A stretch of DNA of 64,000 nucleotides from an uncultured Bacilli bacterium (GTDB taxonomy: Bacteria > Bacillota_I > Bacilli_A > RFN20 > DUOF01). Of the stretch, positions 15,416-25,300 are shown piece after piece (position 1 is the first letter of the stretch; each line of letters begins with the position of its first letter). Position numbers and translations under genes: made by a program. The stretch covers positions 20,863 to 84,862 of the forward strand of contig CAKPSD010000003.1 in NCBI GenBank assembly GCA_934183255.1. The letters are read 5' to 3'. The notes below the pieces were generated by a model. The model was not told the DNA's origin. It made no database searches and saw only the letters and a list, made by a program, of their open reading frames with translations.

Positions 15416-18400
15416 CTATATTGTTGGTATAGATGATACAGCCTCCCTAAATGCTTCACTCCAAGTAGAATGTTCACCTTTACTAATAGAAGTAACAGTA
15501 CCACTAGTTAATTGACTAATAACTTCATTTGCAATAGTTTGAGCTTGATTTTCACCTAAGAATGCACTTGCTTCAATTGCATCAAGTGTACTTCCTACAA
15601 CTCCTACTGTAGTATTTCTCTTTTCTTCAGTCTTTATATCATCACTTGTATATCCCTTAACAGTAGCAATATTTTCATTAATAGTAATTAAATTATCGAT
15701 TTCTGTAGCCCATACTATATTTTTATAATTATTAGTTTCTTCTTTTGTTTTAACATGAACACCATAATCATTTAAACTAGTATTACTATTTATTCCTCCC
15801 ATTGCACTATCAAGTGTGCTTACATACTTACCTTCTAATATTTTACTTAACTTCATAGCATCTAACATTGTAGCTACTCCTACTTTAGTTTCACCTGTTA
15901 AAGAAGTAATATCAGTTAAATTATCTATTACACTTCTATTTTTAGCATATGCTTTAAATACCGCTGTTTCATTAGAATATTGTAAATAACTATTATACAT
16001 TAATGTTGCTACACTAACGCCACTAGAACTAACACCTTCCATATTAATAGTATCTACAGCCTTTATTAATAAATGTGCTCTAGTATTAGATAATAATGTA
16101 CTATTATCAATACTATTAAACATATTTTCTAATCTAGTAACACCATTAGTGTCAACATCACTAAAGTTAGATGATGTCATATTTACCATAGATTTAATTA
16201 TTCCAAGTTCATTAGTCCAATCACTAACACTAGCTATACTATTCTTTAAATTAGTTGTGCTATCACTTGCATCTCTATCATCTTTTACACCATTACTTAC
16301 TAGTAAATCAGTTACCTTATTAACAACTATTTGCTTCAATATCTTAGATTTCATAACTTCATTTACTAATCCCCCAACCTTAACTACATCCATTGTCTCA
16401 ATATCAAGGTTAACTAAATCAGTAATTGTATTCTTCTCATCAGCTATATTAAGTAATACACTAGTCTCATTATCCCAGAACGCATCTATCTCTTCTTGAT
16501 TAGATGTACTAGGCCATTCTATACTTTCATATTCTTCATTTGTCAATAAAGTACTATTCTTAACTGCATATTTCAAAATATCCACTTTTTTAGTTTTAAA
16601 TAATTCCATTGCATCTACTGCATCAAATACAGTTTCTAAATTAGCTTTAGTAATATTATCACTAACACTAAAATCAACACTTAATACTTCATTAATATTA
16701 GTAAATTCATTTTTCCATTTTTCTTTAGTATCTATAGCAAGTAATTCTTCCTTAGTAAATGATACATCATATTCACTAACAAAATTATTAACTGTATCTT
16801 TCATATAATCTACAAAAGGATCCTTTAACATACTAGACTTATAAACTTCTCCCATAATAATACTCAAAGCATCTACTTTAGTATCTTCTTTCAATAAATC
16901 AGTAGAAATATCTCCTAATGATTGAAGTTCTAATGTACCAGCTGCATCTGCAATTTTCTTTAATAATACTAATTCACTTTCCCATGTATTATAGAAAACT
17001 TCTTTAGTAGAATCTTCATTATCTTCACCAAAGTTAATCACAGGCATACCATTAATATCTATCTCAAGTCCAATCTTAGGTAATACATAACTATAACTAA
17101 ATGGTAAGATTGATAATAATGCTTTAGTGCCTGATAATTCATTTAATAATGCTGTTACATTATTATAATTAACTTTCTCACTATTTTTATATTCATCATA
17201 TAAAGCATATCCTTTTTCTAATACATCAAGCTCCTTAATCCATGCTTCTTTACTATCTACATATTTAAGAACTCTAGCATCAACTTTATAATTCTTTCCT
17301 TCTAATTTCTTATTAATTTGCGTACTTACTACATCTTTAAATAAATAAGAACTATTTAATTCATTTAATAATGTAGCCAAACTATCTTTACTATTATCTT
17401 TAATTGCTCCACTTACAAACAACTTACTAGCAACATTACTTACAACATCACCATCAGTTATTTCTTTCAAATTAGTAATTTCCATAGTTTTAACAAACTT
17501 AATTGCATCTCCAAGTAAATTAGAAACTTCATTATTTAAAGCTTCAGTCATTTCACTAGGAACAGTAGCTCCATATTTACCAATATAATTTTCTATTAAT
17601 CCAGGCATTGCTTTGCTTACTATTCTAATATTTAACACTTTAGTTATTAATGTTTCTAATTTACCTTCATCTATATTGTTAATAACAGTCATATAGTTAT
17701 CTTTATTATCCATAATTGTATCAAACAAGCCACTAGTAACAGCATACTTAATCGCACCAATTGCACTACTAATATCGGTCTTTAACTCTTGTAAATTAGT
17801 ATAGCCAATAGTATCAAGTATGTTTTCATCATTAAATAGTTTAACTAAAGATTCCTTAGATGCATCCATCGCATATTTAACACCAGCATCTAGTGCTTCA
17901 GATAATAATTTAGAACTCATTAAATAGTTAAGTCCTTTTTCTACTTTATCAAAATCCACTGTAGAATAATCTGCCTTTTCAGGATCAAAGTTTTTATCTG
18001 TTAATAACTTGATAAGTCCTGAATCATTAATAATTGCAAAACTTACTAATAAAGTAGACATTTCTGTTTCAAGACTCATTTTTTCACCATTTATCTTAGC
18101 TGTTGTAAGCCTATCACTAACTAATTTATCTAAACTATGTTTACCACCAATCTTAGCAAAAATAGTATCACCATACATGTCTAAATATTTACAAATAACA
18201 TCTGAATTTTCAATCCCTGTATTAGAGCAAATACTAACTTCTGTCTCTAACTCGCTCTCTTTTTTAGCTTTATTATACATTCTATTCACTAAATTAAGTG
18301 GTACTAAAATTAAACTAGTTAAAGTTAATCCCTGAACTATTCTAATAAGACCGCCTTGTAAACGATGCTTTCTTCTATAAACCTTAACTTTCTTTCCTTT

Positions 18401-18895
18401 ATCATTTCTAAGAACATTACCATCTTCATCAAATTCATATTTATTTCTATGAAATACATTTTTAGAAATAATACTATAAATTATTAAATATATCCAATAA
18501 ATAGGAAACAAAAAAGATAAAGGTAGCCCAACTATCATTAAAGCTAAAAATAATACTGGTGCTGCTATTAATTCAGGCATTGCTATTACCATATTTCTTA
18601 AATTATCAGAATAACTAAAAAACTTAGCAACTTCATCATTTTGTTCTATTTGATAAATAATAAAATTTCTAACACCTTGAATACCATTTATAGTAATATT
18701 CATATCTAATACTTTTTTAGTAATAGGTATTATTGTAAATAAAAGTATAGTCGTATACAAAAACGCCCATATAAATCTTCTAAGAACTTTATATCTACCC
18801 CTAATTACTCCAGCCACAAAAAAGTAAAGAGAAAGCACTAATATTAATGCCCATGGTCCCCACTTAAACAACATCTCAATAGTTTTTTCGCTCAC
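15416..18895 (-). CDS. Large membrane protein with CvpA-like N terminus and ~85-residue helical repeats
   Basis: Function unknown. The first about 210 of 1159 residues contain four to five hydrophobic segments (LILVLSLYFFVAGVIRG, IWAFLYTTILLFTIIPI, APVLFLALMIVGLPLSFLF with IYWIYLIIYSII, LTLTSLILVPLNLV), broken by a charged loop (RKHRLQ). The first two segments, with G-x-x-R-G, loosely resemble colicin V production (CvpA) proteins. The rest is soluble and mostly helical, with about eight tandem units of 81-89 residues marked by a WxxE pattern (for example AWIKELDVL, TWESELVLL, KWKNEFTNI, FWDNETSVL, DWTNELGII, VWATEIDNL, TWSEAFREA). The GTG at 18895 has AAGGTGG upstream; GTG codons at 18904 and 18907 are in-frame alternatives. 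It is probably a single-gene unit with its own terminator. Confidence 0.75.
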   Translation of the reverse strand: MSEKTIEMLFKWGPWALILVLSLYFFVAGVIRGRYKVLRRFIWAFLYTTILLFTIIPITKKVLDMNITINGIQGVRNFIIYQIEQNDEVAKFFSYSDNLRNMVIAMPELIAAPVLFLALMIVGLPLSFLFPIYWIYLIIYSIISKNVFHRNKYEFDEDGNVLRNDKGKKVKVYRRKHRLQGGLIRIVQGLTLTSLILVPLNLVNRMYNKAKKESELETEVSICSNTGIENSDVICKYLDMYGDTIFAKIGGKHSLDKLVSDRLTTAKINGEKMSLETEMSTLLVSFAIINDSGLIKLLTDKNFDPEKADYSTVDFDKVEKGLNYLMSSKLLSEALDAGVKYAMDASKESLVKLFNDENILDTIGYTNLQELKTDISSAIGAIKYAVTSGLFDTIMDNKDNYMTVINNIDEGKLETLITKVLNIRIVSKAMPGLIENYIGKYGATVPSEMTEALNNEVSNLLGDAIKFVKTMEITNLKEITDGDVVSNVASKLFVSGAIKDNSKDSLATLLNELNSSYLFKDVVSTQINKKLEGKNYKVDARVLKYVDSKEAWIKELDVLEKGYALYDEYKNSEKVNYNNVTALLNELSGTKALLSILPFSYSYVLPKIGLEIDINGMPVINFGEDNEDSTKEVFYNTWESELVLLKKIADAAGTLELQSLGDISTDLLKEDTKVDALSIIMGEVYKSSMLKDPFVDYMKDTVNNFVSEYDVSFTKEELLAIDTKEKWKNEFTNINEVLSVDFSVSDNITKANLETVFDAVDAMELFKTKKVDILKYAVKNSTLLTNEEYESIEWPSTSNQEEIDAFWDNETSVLLNIADEKNTITDLVNLDIETMDVVKVGGLVNEVMKSKILKQIVVNKVTDLLVSNGVKDDRDASDSTTNLKNSIASVSDWTNELGIIKSMVNMTSSNFSDVDTNGVTRLENMFNSIDNSTLLSNTRAHLLIKAVDTINMEGVSSSGVSVATLMYNSYLQYSNETAVFKAYAKNRSVIDNLTDITSLTGETKVGVATMLDAMKLSKILEGKYVSTLDSAMGGINSNTSLNDYGVHVKTKEETNNYKNIVWATEIDNLITINENIATVKGYTSDDIKTEEKRNTTVGVVGSTLDAIEASAFLGENQAQTIANEVISQLTSGTVTSISKGEHSTWSEAFREAVSSIPTI
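15455..17245 (-). repeat. Degenerate ~85-residue protein repeats with WxxE signature
   Basis: Trp codons of the signature lie near 17240, 16983, 16716, 16474, 16217, 15709 and 15461. The spacing is 81-89 codons, except one double step that contains a Trp-less copy (YSNETAVF near 15975). Each unit goes on with a Leu-rich stretch such as LLxxLxxSxLL. Copies are diverged at DNA level, so this is an old duplication series. Confidence 0.65.
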
Positions 18896-18965
18896 CTGAA
18901 ACACCACCTTACAATTATATTTTATTACAATAAGTTAAAATGTTAAACATAATTTGTGTAATTCG

Positions 18966-20072
18966 TTATTTACCATAGTTTAAAAATTCTAATTCTTTTA
19001 ATACAAATCTTCCATTTTTTCTAATTAAAACATCATCAAAATATATTTCTCCACCATTAACTTGCATACAAACTAAATCCCAGTGAATTATAGAATCATT
19101 ACCATTTTCTGCCTCTCCTTTATAGCATTGACCAGGAGTAAAATGAAAAGATCCCCATATTTTTTCATCAAATAAAATACTACCAACTGGTTCATTAACC
19201 ATAGGATTTAACCCTAATGCAAATTCACCAACATATCTACTGCCTTCATCACTATCAAATATTTTATTTAATTCCTCGTTACTACCACCTTCGCAAGTAG
19301 CGTTAACAATCTTACCATCTTTAAATTCTAATCTAATATTCTTATATATTTTTCCATCATAAGGAGAATCAGTATTGTATTGAATAACTCCATTTACACT
19401 ATCCTTGACAGGTGCAGTAAATACTTCACCATCAGGAATATTACACTCACCAGCACAAATAATCGCAGGAATACCTTTTATAGAAAAACTTAAATCTGTC
19501 CCAGGACCTACAATATGTACTTTATCTGTTTTTTCCATTAATTCTTTTAACGGTTTGCATGCTTCATACATTGCCTTATAATCAACATTACATACATCTA
19601 AAACAAAGTCCTTATAAACCTCAGTAGGTTTACCTGCTTTATGCGCTGCAAGTGAATTAGGCCATTCAAGTAATACCCATTTTTTATGTTGCGTAATCAT
19701 ATCATTTAAATCTTTATTTATTTTTCTTGATAGTTTACTCTTCTCTAAAATAACAGGCTCAGAAAATTCATATTCGTTATCGCATCCATCAATAATAACT
19801 TCTGCATCCATATCTTCCCACTTACATTTATTCCACTTATAAGAATACTTCATCTTTTCTTCTTCATTATAAAGTGCAAGTAGCCTAGCAGTAGTGTCAT
19901 CTAAAAAATACTCTACAAAAGGATATGCTCCTACTTTATGACACTCCTCAATTATCTCCCACACTAACTCTTTACTACCAAAGTATGCTCTAATTAAAAC
20001 TTTACTCCCCTTACCTAACTTAAGTGAATGATTAACTATCGTATTAGCTAACTTATTTAATCTACTATCCAT
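18966..20072 (-). CDS. M29-family metallo-aminopeptidase (AmpS/PepS type)
   Basis: This cytosolic dinuclear-metal exopeptidase should release N-terminal residues from peptides. The 368 residues match the family in length and show CAGECNIPDGEVFTAPVKDS (about 208-227, metal-binding Glu), GEFALGLNP, then FHFTPGQCYKGEAENGNDS and IIHWDLVC (about 310-340) with the conserved His and Asp ligands. The ATG at 20072 follows a GGGAGG Shine-Dalgarno. It lies between topB and the large membrane protein gene with 60-70 base gaps and no clear terminator. Peptide use would fit an amino-acid-scavenging organism, which is inference. Confidence 0.9.
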   Translation of the reverse strand: MDSRLNKLANTIVNHSLKLGKGSKVLIRAYFGSKELVWEIIEECHKVGAYPFVEYFLDDTTARLLALYNEEEKMKYSYKWNKCKWEDMDAEVIIDGCDNEYEFSEPVILEKSKLSRKINKDLNDMITQHKKWVLLEWPNSLAAHKAGKPTEVYKDFVLDVCNVDYKAMYEACKPLKELMEKTDKVHIVGPGTDLSFSIKGIPAIICAGECNIPDGEVFTAPVKDSVNGVIQYNTDSPYDGKIYKNIRLEFKDGKIVNATCEGGSNEELNKIFDSDEGSRYVGEFALGLNPMVNEPVGSILFDEKIWGSFHFTPGQCYKGEAENGNDSIIHWDLVCMQVNGGEIYFDDVLIRKNGRFVLKELEFLNYGK

Positions 20073-20136
20073 TTCTTTTTCCTCCCTCTCTATCTAATTA
20101 TGGACATTATTTATAAATTTATTATATAAAAATAAA

Positions 20137-22209
20137 TTAAAATTTAAAAATAACCTTACCATTTTCTATAACTAAATATGCATCAAACTTTTTACCATTT
20201 TTAGAAGTAAACCCTTCAATTTTAGCGCTACTACCATCTCTTAACATTTTTATAACATTATTTTTAGAAATAACTCTCTCACAAATATAATCACTAACTC
20301 TAAACTTACATCCTTCTTTATAGCCACTACATCCATATCCATATTTATCTCTAATTACTTTATTACCACACAGAGGACATACTCCTACAATTTCTCCATA
20401 AAACCCTGTATCAGTATCCCTCTCTAAACACTCTCTTTTAACATTAAATATTTCTTTTATCTCATTTTTAGCCATACTAACAGCCTCATCAATACTCGAT
20501 GTTCCTTTAAAAACTTTTTTTAATTCTTTACCCATTTCACTAGTCTTATATTTATTCATATTAATATTCATTTTATTTAAAGAATTAATTAAATATTCTC
20601 CTCCTGGAAGTATATAATAAACATCTTTTTTTAAACTAATATATTCACTTTTAATAGCATTATCAATAATACCAGTTCTAGTAGCTTCAGTACCTAACTC
20701 AAGTCCCTCTAACATTGCTTTATAATCTTCACTATCATCTTCTTCATTGATATTATTTTTATCTTCTTTAAAAGGATTCTTCAAATAGTTATTTAAAGTT
20801 TCAATTGTATAATGTTTAGGTGGAGTTGTTTTCTTTTCTTTAACTTCAAAGTTAACACTAAACTCATCACCTTTATTCAAATTAGGTAATAATTTATCAT
20901 TTTTATTATAATCATCATATTTAGTCCATCCTTTTTGCACTATCACATTACCCTTCAAAACAAACTCCTCTAAATCACCTAAATTAACTTTAATTTCACT
21001 CTTTTCAATCTTACAATCTTCCTCGCAAAAGACTGCTAAAAATCTTTTCAAAATAGTAGAATACACAACTAATTCATCACTACTAAGATTATTCTTGTTA
21101 GGTATCTTATAAGTAGGAGTTAAAGCACTATGTGACTCAATCTTACTGTCATCAAATATTGTTTTCTTATCCTTAAATTTTACTTCATAGCCTATCTTTT
21201 TAACTACATTTAAAATATTCTTGACTTTATCCTTTTCATTACTAGCCATATATTCAGAGTTAGTTCTTGGATAAGTAACATAACCCTCTTCATATAACTT
21301 TTGCACAATTGATAAAGACTTATCCATAGGCATCTTATATTTCTTACCTAAAACATTTTGAAGTGTTGATAACGAATATAATTTACCAGCATCTAAAATA
21401 TCCTTCTTCACACTTTTACTAACTACTTTAGCCTTATATTCATTATACTTATCACACATTTCTTTAGCCTTATCAAAACTATCTTTATCAAATTTAAGTT
21501 TAGAATTTAATTCAATGCCATCATTACTTGATGTAATTCCATAATATATCTCACTAACAAAATTTCTAATACTAAGATCTCTATCATAAATAGCTTTAAC
21601 TATAGGCACTATAACTCTACCAACTCTAAGTAACACACCACTCTTTAAAGTTGCATATCTAGTAAGATTAACCCCATATAACCAATCAATATATGTTCTA
21701 GCAAATCCCTCATTAGCTAAATTATCATATTCATATTCTTCTTTTAAATTTTCAAGTGCATTTCTAACAGTAACCTCCGTTTGATCAGGAAGCCATAATC
21801 TAGTAAACTTCTTTTTATCATTTAAAGCATTATTAACACATAATCTAACAATAATTTCTCCCTCTCTATCAGCATCTCCTGCATTAATAATTTCATTAAC
21901 ATCACTTCTATTAACTAATTCCTTAATAATATTAAATTGCTTTAAAACTCCTTCATCTACTTTCTTATTCTTATCCTTCTTTAATCCAAATTTAAACTTG
22001 CTAGGAAAACAAGGAATATTATCTAATCTCCATTTAGTATTAGAATCATTAGAGTATTCCTCAATATCATACAAGGAAAAAAGGTGACCAAAAGCCCAAG
22101 TAACTAGATATTCTTTATTCTCCAAATACCCATCTCTTCGCTTACAATCACCTATTGCATTCGCTATATTCCTAGCTAAACTAGGCTTTTCCGCTATAAT
22201 AACCTTCAC
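20137..22209 (-). CDS. topB: Type IA DNA topoisomerase (topoisomerase III type)
   Basis: The enzyme passes single DNA strands through a transient break, resolving recombination and replication intermediates. The 690-residue protein starts KVIIAEKPSLARNIA, has the TOPRIM acidic cluster NAGDADREGEII (about 110-121), the active-site region YVTYPRTNSEYM with catalytic Tyr313, LGTEATRTGIID, and a C-terminal zinc ribbon (CPLCG...CSGYKEGC). I chose the GTG at 22209 with GGTGAT 4 bases upstream; an in-frame GTG at 22224 would add five residues not found in the family. It is shorter than housekeeping TopA and fits the TopB branch. Confidence 0.93.
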   Translation of the reverse strand: MKVIIAEKPSLARNIANAIGDCKRRDGYLENKEYLVTWAFGHLFSLYDIEEYSNDSNTKWRLDNIPCFPSKFKFGLKKDKNKKVDEGVLKQFNIIKELVNRSDVNEIINAGDADREGEIIVRLCVNNALNDKKKFTRLWLPDQTEVTVRNALENLKEEYEYDNLANEGFARTYIDWLYGVNLTRYATLKSGVLLRVGRVIVPIVKAIYDRDLSIRNFVSEIYYGITSSNDGIELNSKLKFDKDSFDKAKEMCDKYNEYKAKVVSKSVKKDILDAGKLYSLSTLQNVLGKKYKMPMDKSLSIVQKLYEEGYVTYPRTNSEYMASNEKDKVKNILNVVKKIGYEVKFKDKKTIFDDSKIESHSALTPTYKIPNKNNLSSDELVVYSTILKRFLAVFCEEDCKIEKSEIKVNLGDLEEFVLKGNVIVQKGWTKYDDYNKNDKLLPNLNKGDEFSVNFEVKEKKTTPPKHYTIETLNNYLKNPFKEDKNNINEEDDSEDYKAMLEGLELGTEATRTGIIDNAIKSEYISLKKDVYYILPGGEYLINSLNKMNINMNKYKTSEMGKELKKVFKGTSSIDEAVSMAKNEIKEIFNVKRECLERDTDTGFYGEIVGVCPLCGNKVIRDKYGYGCSGYKEGCKFRVSDYICERVISKNNVIKMLRDGSSAKIEGFTSKNGKKFDAYLVIENGKVIFKF

Positions 22210-22248
22210 TAAAATCACCAACACATAAATAATAACATATTTATGTCT

Positions 22249-22320
22249 TTATTTCTTACTAACAAACCAATTATTTAACTTTTTATTTAATAACCACAAT
22301 AAGTCCCTAATTAAAGGGAC
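22249..22320 (-). pseudogene. Possible 3' remnant of a gene related to the one at the window end
   Basis: Between the giant gene and topB, one minus frame reads LLWLLNKKLNNWFVSKK and a stop. It closely resembles the C terminus of the partial gene at 63863-64000 (LFVLNKKLNKWYIEK, stop): nine of 17 aligned residues are identical and several others are conservative. There is no start codon; the open stretch is only 23 codons and overlaps the giant gene's terminator hairpin. It may be the leftover end of a deleted paralogue. AT-rich coincidence is not excluded. Confidence 0.35.
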
Positions 22321-22325
22321 TTATT
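22298..22325 (-). terminator. hairpin terminator after the 28-kb giant gene
   Basis: An 11-bp perfect stem AATAAGTCCCT/AGGGACTTATT with a 6-base loop lies 11 bases after the giant gene's stop. The downstream minus-strand tail is T/A-rich but lacks a pure T-run, so efficiency is uncertain. Confidence 0.6.
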
Positions 22326-22335
22326 TGTAGTATTA

Positions 22336-25300
22336 CTAAGCTGCTCTTACTTTCTTTCTAAGTTTTAGAATTAAGAATCCACCACCTACTGCAGCAATTC
22401 CTCCTAATACATAGAAGATCCATGTGAAGTTACCTCCACCTTTATTCTTATTATTATCTGGATTTACTGGATTATCTGGATTTACTGGATTATCATTAAA
22501 TCCATTATTCACTATTCCAATAAGAATATAACTCTCATCATCAAAGTTAATTAAGTAGTCTGTTATACCATATAATTCCTTATTAATAACACTCTCAACA
22601 TTAGAATCTACATTAATTTGGAATGATATAGCATTTAATTTAAATGTTTTACCATTAACAGCACCACTAGATAAAATTGAGAAGATAGTATGTTCTTTAT
22701 CAGGAATAACACCCATAAAGTAAATCGCATCATTATCACTAATAGAATCTATATCATCAAATTCAAGATATGCTCTACTACTACTCAATTTTTGTAATAT
22801 TACTCTATCAAATTTAATAGGAGATCCAGAAGTAACAGTAGTATCAGCTACATTATCTCTATCAATAACATTAAATGTATATTTATCTTCATCTGTTTCT
22901 AATTCTTTAGTATCTGGAGCAAGTATAACAAATTCATAAACATACCTATTACCAGCTACATCTGTAATAACAAATCTATAATGTCCAAATCCTTCAACAG
23001 GTACTCCAGTATCACTATAACATTGCATATCTACAAATAGTTTGTTATTCATATAACCTTGTACTCTCATACTTCCACTATCATCAATAAATGATATAGT
23101 GAATGAATCAACATCTTTATAAATATCATCAATAGGTTTATCAAGAATATTATTATCCTTTATGATATTAACCATTGGAGCCATCTTATCAAATATAAAT
23201 GTAGCAGTAGTAACTTCTCCAGATACATTTCCTACAGTATCAACTAATCTAAAGTATAGTTTTACTCTAGTTAATGGATCATTTAAGTTAGCTGTATATG
23301 CTAAGTTATAAGTATCACCTTCACATACACTCCAATTAGATTCATCCCTGTTATTATTTATAACAACTAAACATTCATAATGATATCTATTGGTGTTATC
23401 ACTACCACCAGTTATTTTATAATATAACTCATCACTATTTGTATAAATACTATCACTAGTTATATCCAAAGTATTTCTTCCATCATAACTTAATTCAATC
23501 TTGCTACCAGCTTCATTAGGATTTGTATTATCTATTATACTAAAGTATATTTCTAGATATTGTATATTTCCACTTGCATCTGTTACTTTCAAATTAGCTT
23601 TAAATCTAGCATATTCTTGATTGCTTACAGAATCAGTAGCTGAAATAGAATCAATTATGTATGCTAAGTTTGTATCATAATTATCTCTAACAAAAATATT
23701 AGTACGTATCCAACCAGCATCATTAGATAAATATTTCATCATCTTTTCATGTTCATTCGATCCTGAATATATTGACCAGTTAACCTCATTATAATTGAAT
23801 GATTTTTCAATACTACTAGTAGTGATATCATCATTATTCATAGTAAATGTAGGAGAAGTAGTATCTTCAACAAAGATAACATATTCTATTTCACTACTAT
23901 TCTTACTATCATCATAACAAATCATAATGATCTTATAATAACCTGTTCTAGTAAGTTTAATCTTATAATTTTCTTTGTCTTCACTAGATAACTCTATTTC
24001 ACTAAAGTTAACACCATCATTTGAATACATTAAACTCTTTATAGTTACTTCATGATATTTATCATCTTCATGATCTTTTGAAGTTGGTTTATTTAATTTC
24101 AAATCACAAATGTCTTCTTCATTAAAGCAAACTGTAGGTCTATTTTCGTTGTCTCTAATATTAAGAACAAAGTATATAAATGCTGTATCTCTACTTATAA
24201 TATATTTAACACCATTAATTTCAAACATGTTATTAGCAGTAATACTTGCAACTTTATTTCCATTACTATCTACAATCTTTTTATCAGTTATATCACTAAC
24301 ATCAATAGTATATTTTACATCACCTATAGTAAAGTATTTTCCTTCACTAATAGCTATGATATTATCATCTATTATATCAGGAGAATGCTTATCACCAATA
24401 TTTAATGTGATACCTATATTAGCATCATCAGCTAATGCTTTATTACCAGTTGAATCGATTACTTCATAAATAATTCTATATGAACCAGGCAACATAAATG
24501 TAAAGCTATTTCCTTCATTTACAATATATAGTCTATCGTTATAGTAGTACTTATTATTTTCAAATGTTATTTCTTCATATTCATTATTTATCTTAAATTT
24601 AATAATTCTTCTAACACCAATACATTCACCATCAGCAGTATTACAAGTAACAATATTGCCTTCACTATCAAATCCATAATTATCACTAACTGTAATTCCT
24701 GCATCAGTATATGTGTAGCCATTAACATTAGTTATATCATAATAATAAGCTTTTCCATATGCATAAGTTCCATTTACTCTAAACTCTGGTTTTGCTTCAT
24801 CAACTACTTTTATAGTTAATGTAACAGTATTTGATTTATTTCCAGCAACATCGCTATAAGAAACATCAAAATTATAATCACCAATCTTATTAAATATAAA
24901 GTCAGTTTCACTAAATACCCATTCACTATCATTTGCAGATACTTTATGATTGTTGAATGAAATTAATAATCTAGATTTTTCATCTATTGTTAAGTTACTA
25001 TAAAATTTTCCATCTACTTGATTAATAAAGTATCCTGATATTATTTCTTTTATTTTAGAACTTGAAAGAGATATGTTATTAATACTCTTATTTACAACAA
25101 CTAATAATGTACAATTTGAAGTATTCTTAGAATCACATTCAATTTTCTTACTACTATAATAACTATTTGTTTTAACTTTTATTTCAGGACTTATAAAATC
25201 AAGTTTGATTTCTGATTCATTTGAAACACCAGCTGAGTTATATGATGTTATAACTAATGAGCTAAGTTTATAATCAGAAGCTTTTAAAGCATCAGCATAT

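Noticed and set aside
22336..22480. LPXTG-type sortase signal at the giant protein's C terminus
   Set aside because: No LPXTG or close variant precedes the helix. The linker is NPVNPD and the tail is VRAA, so a plain membrane anchor fits better.
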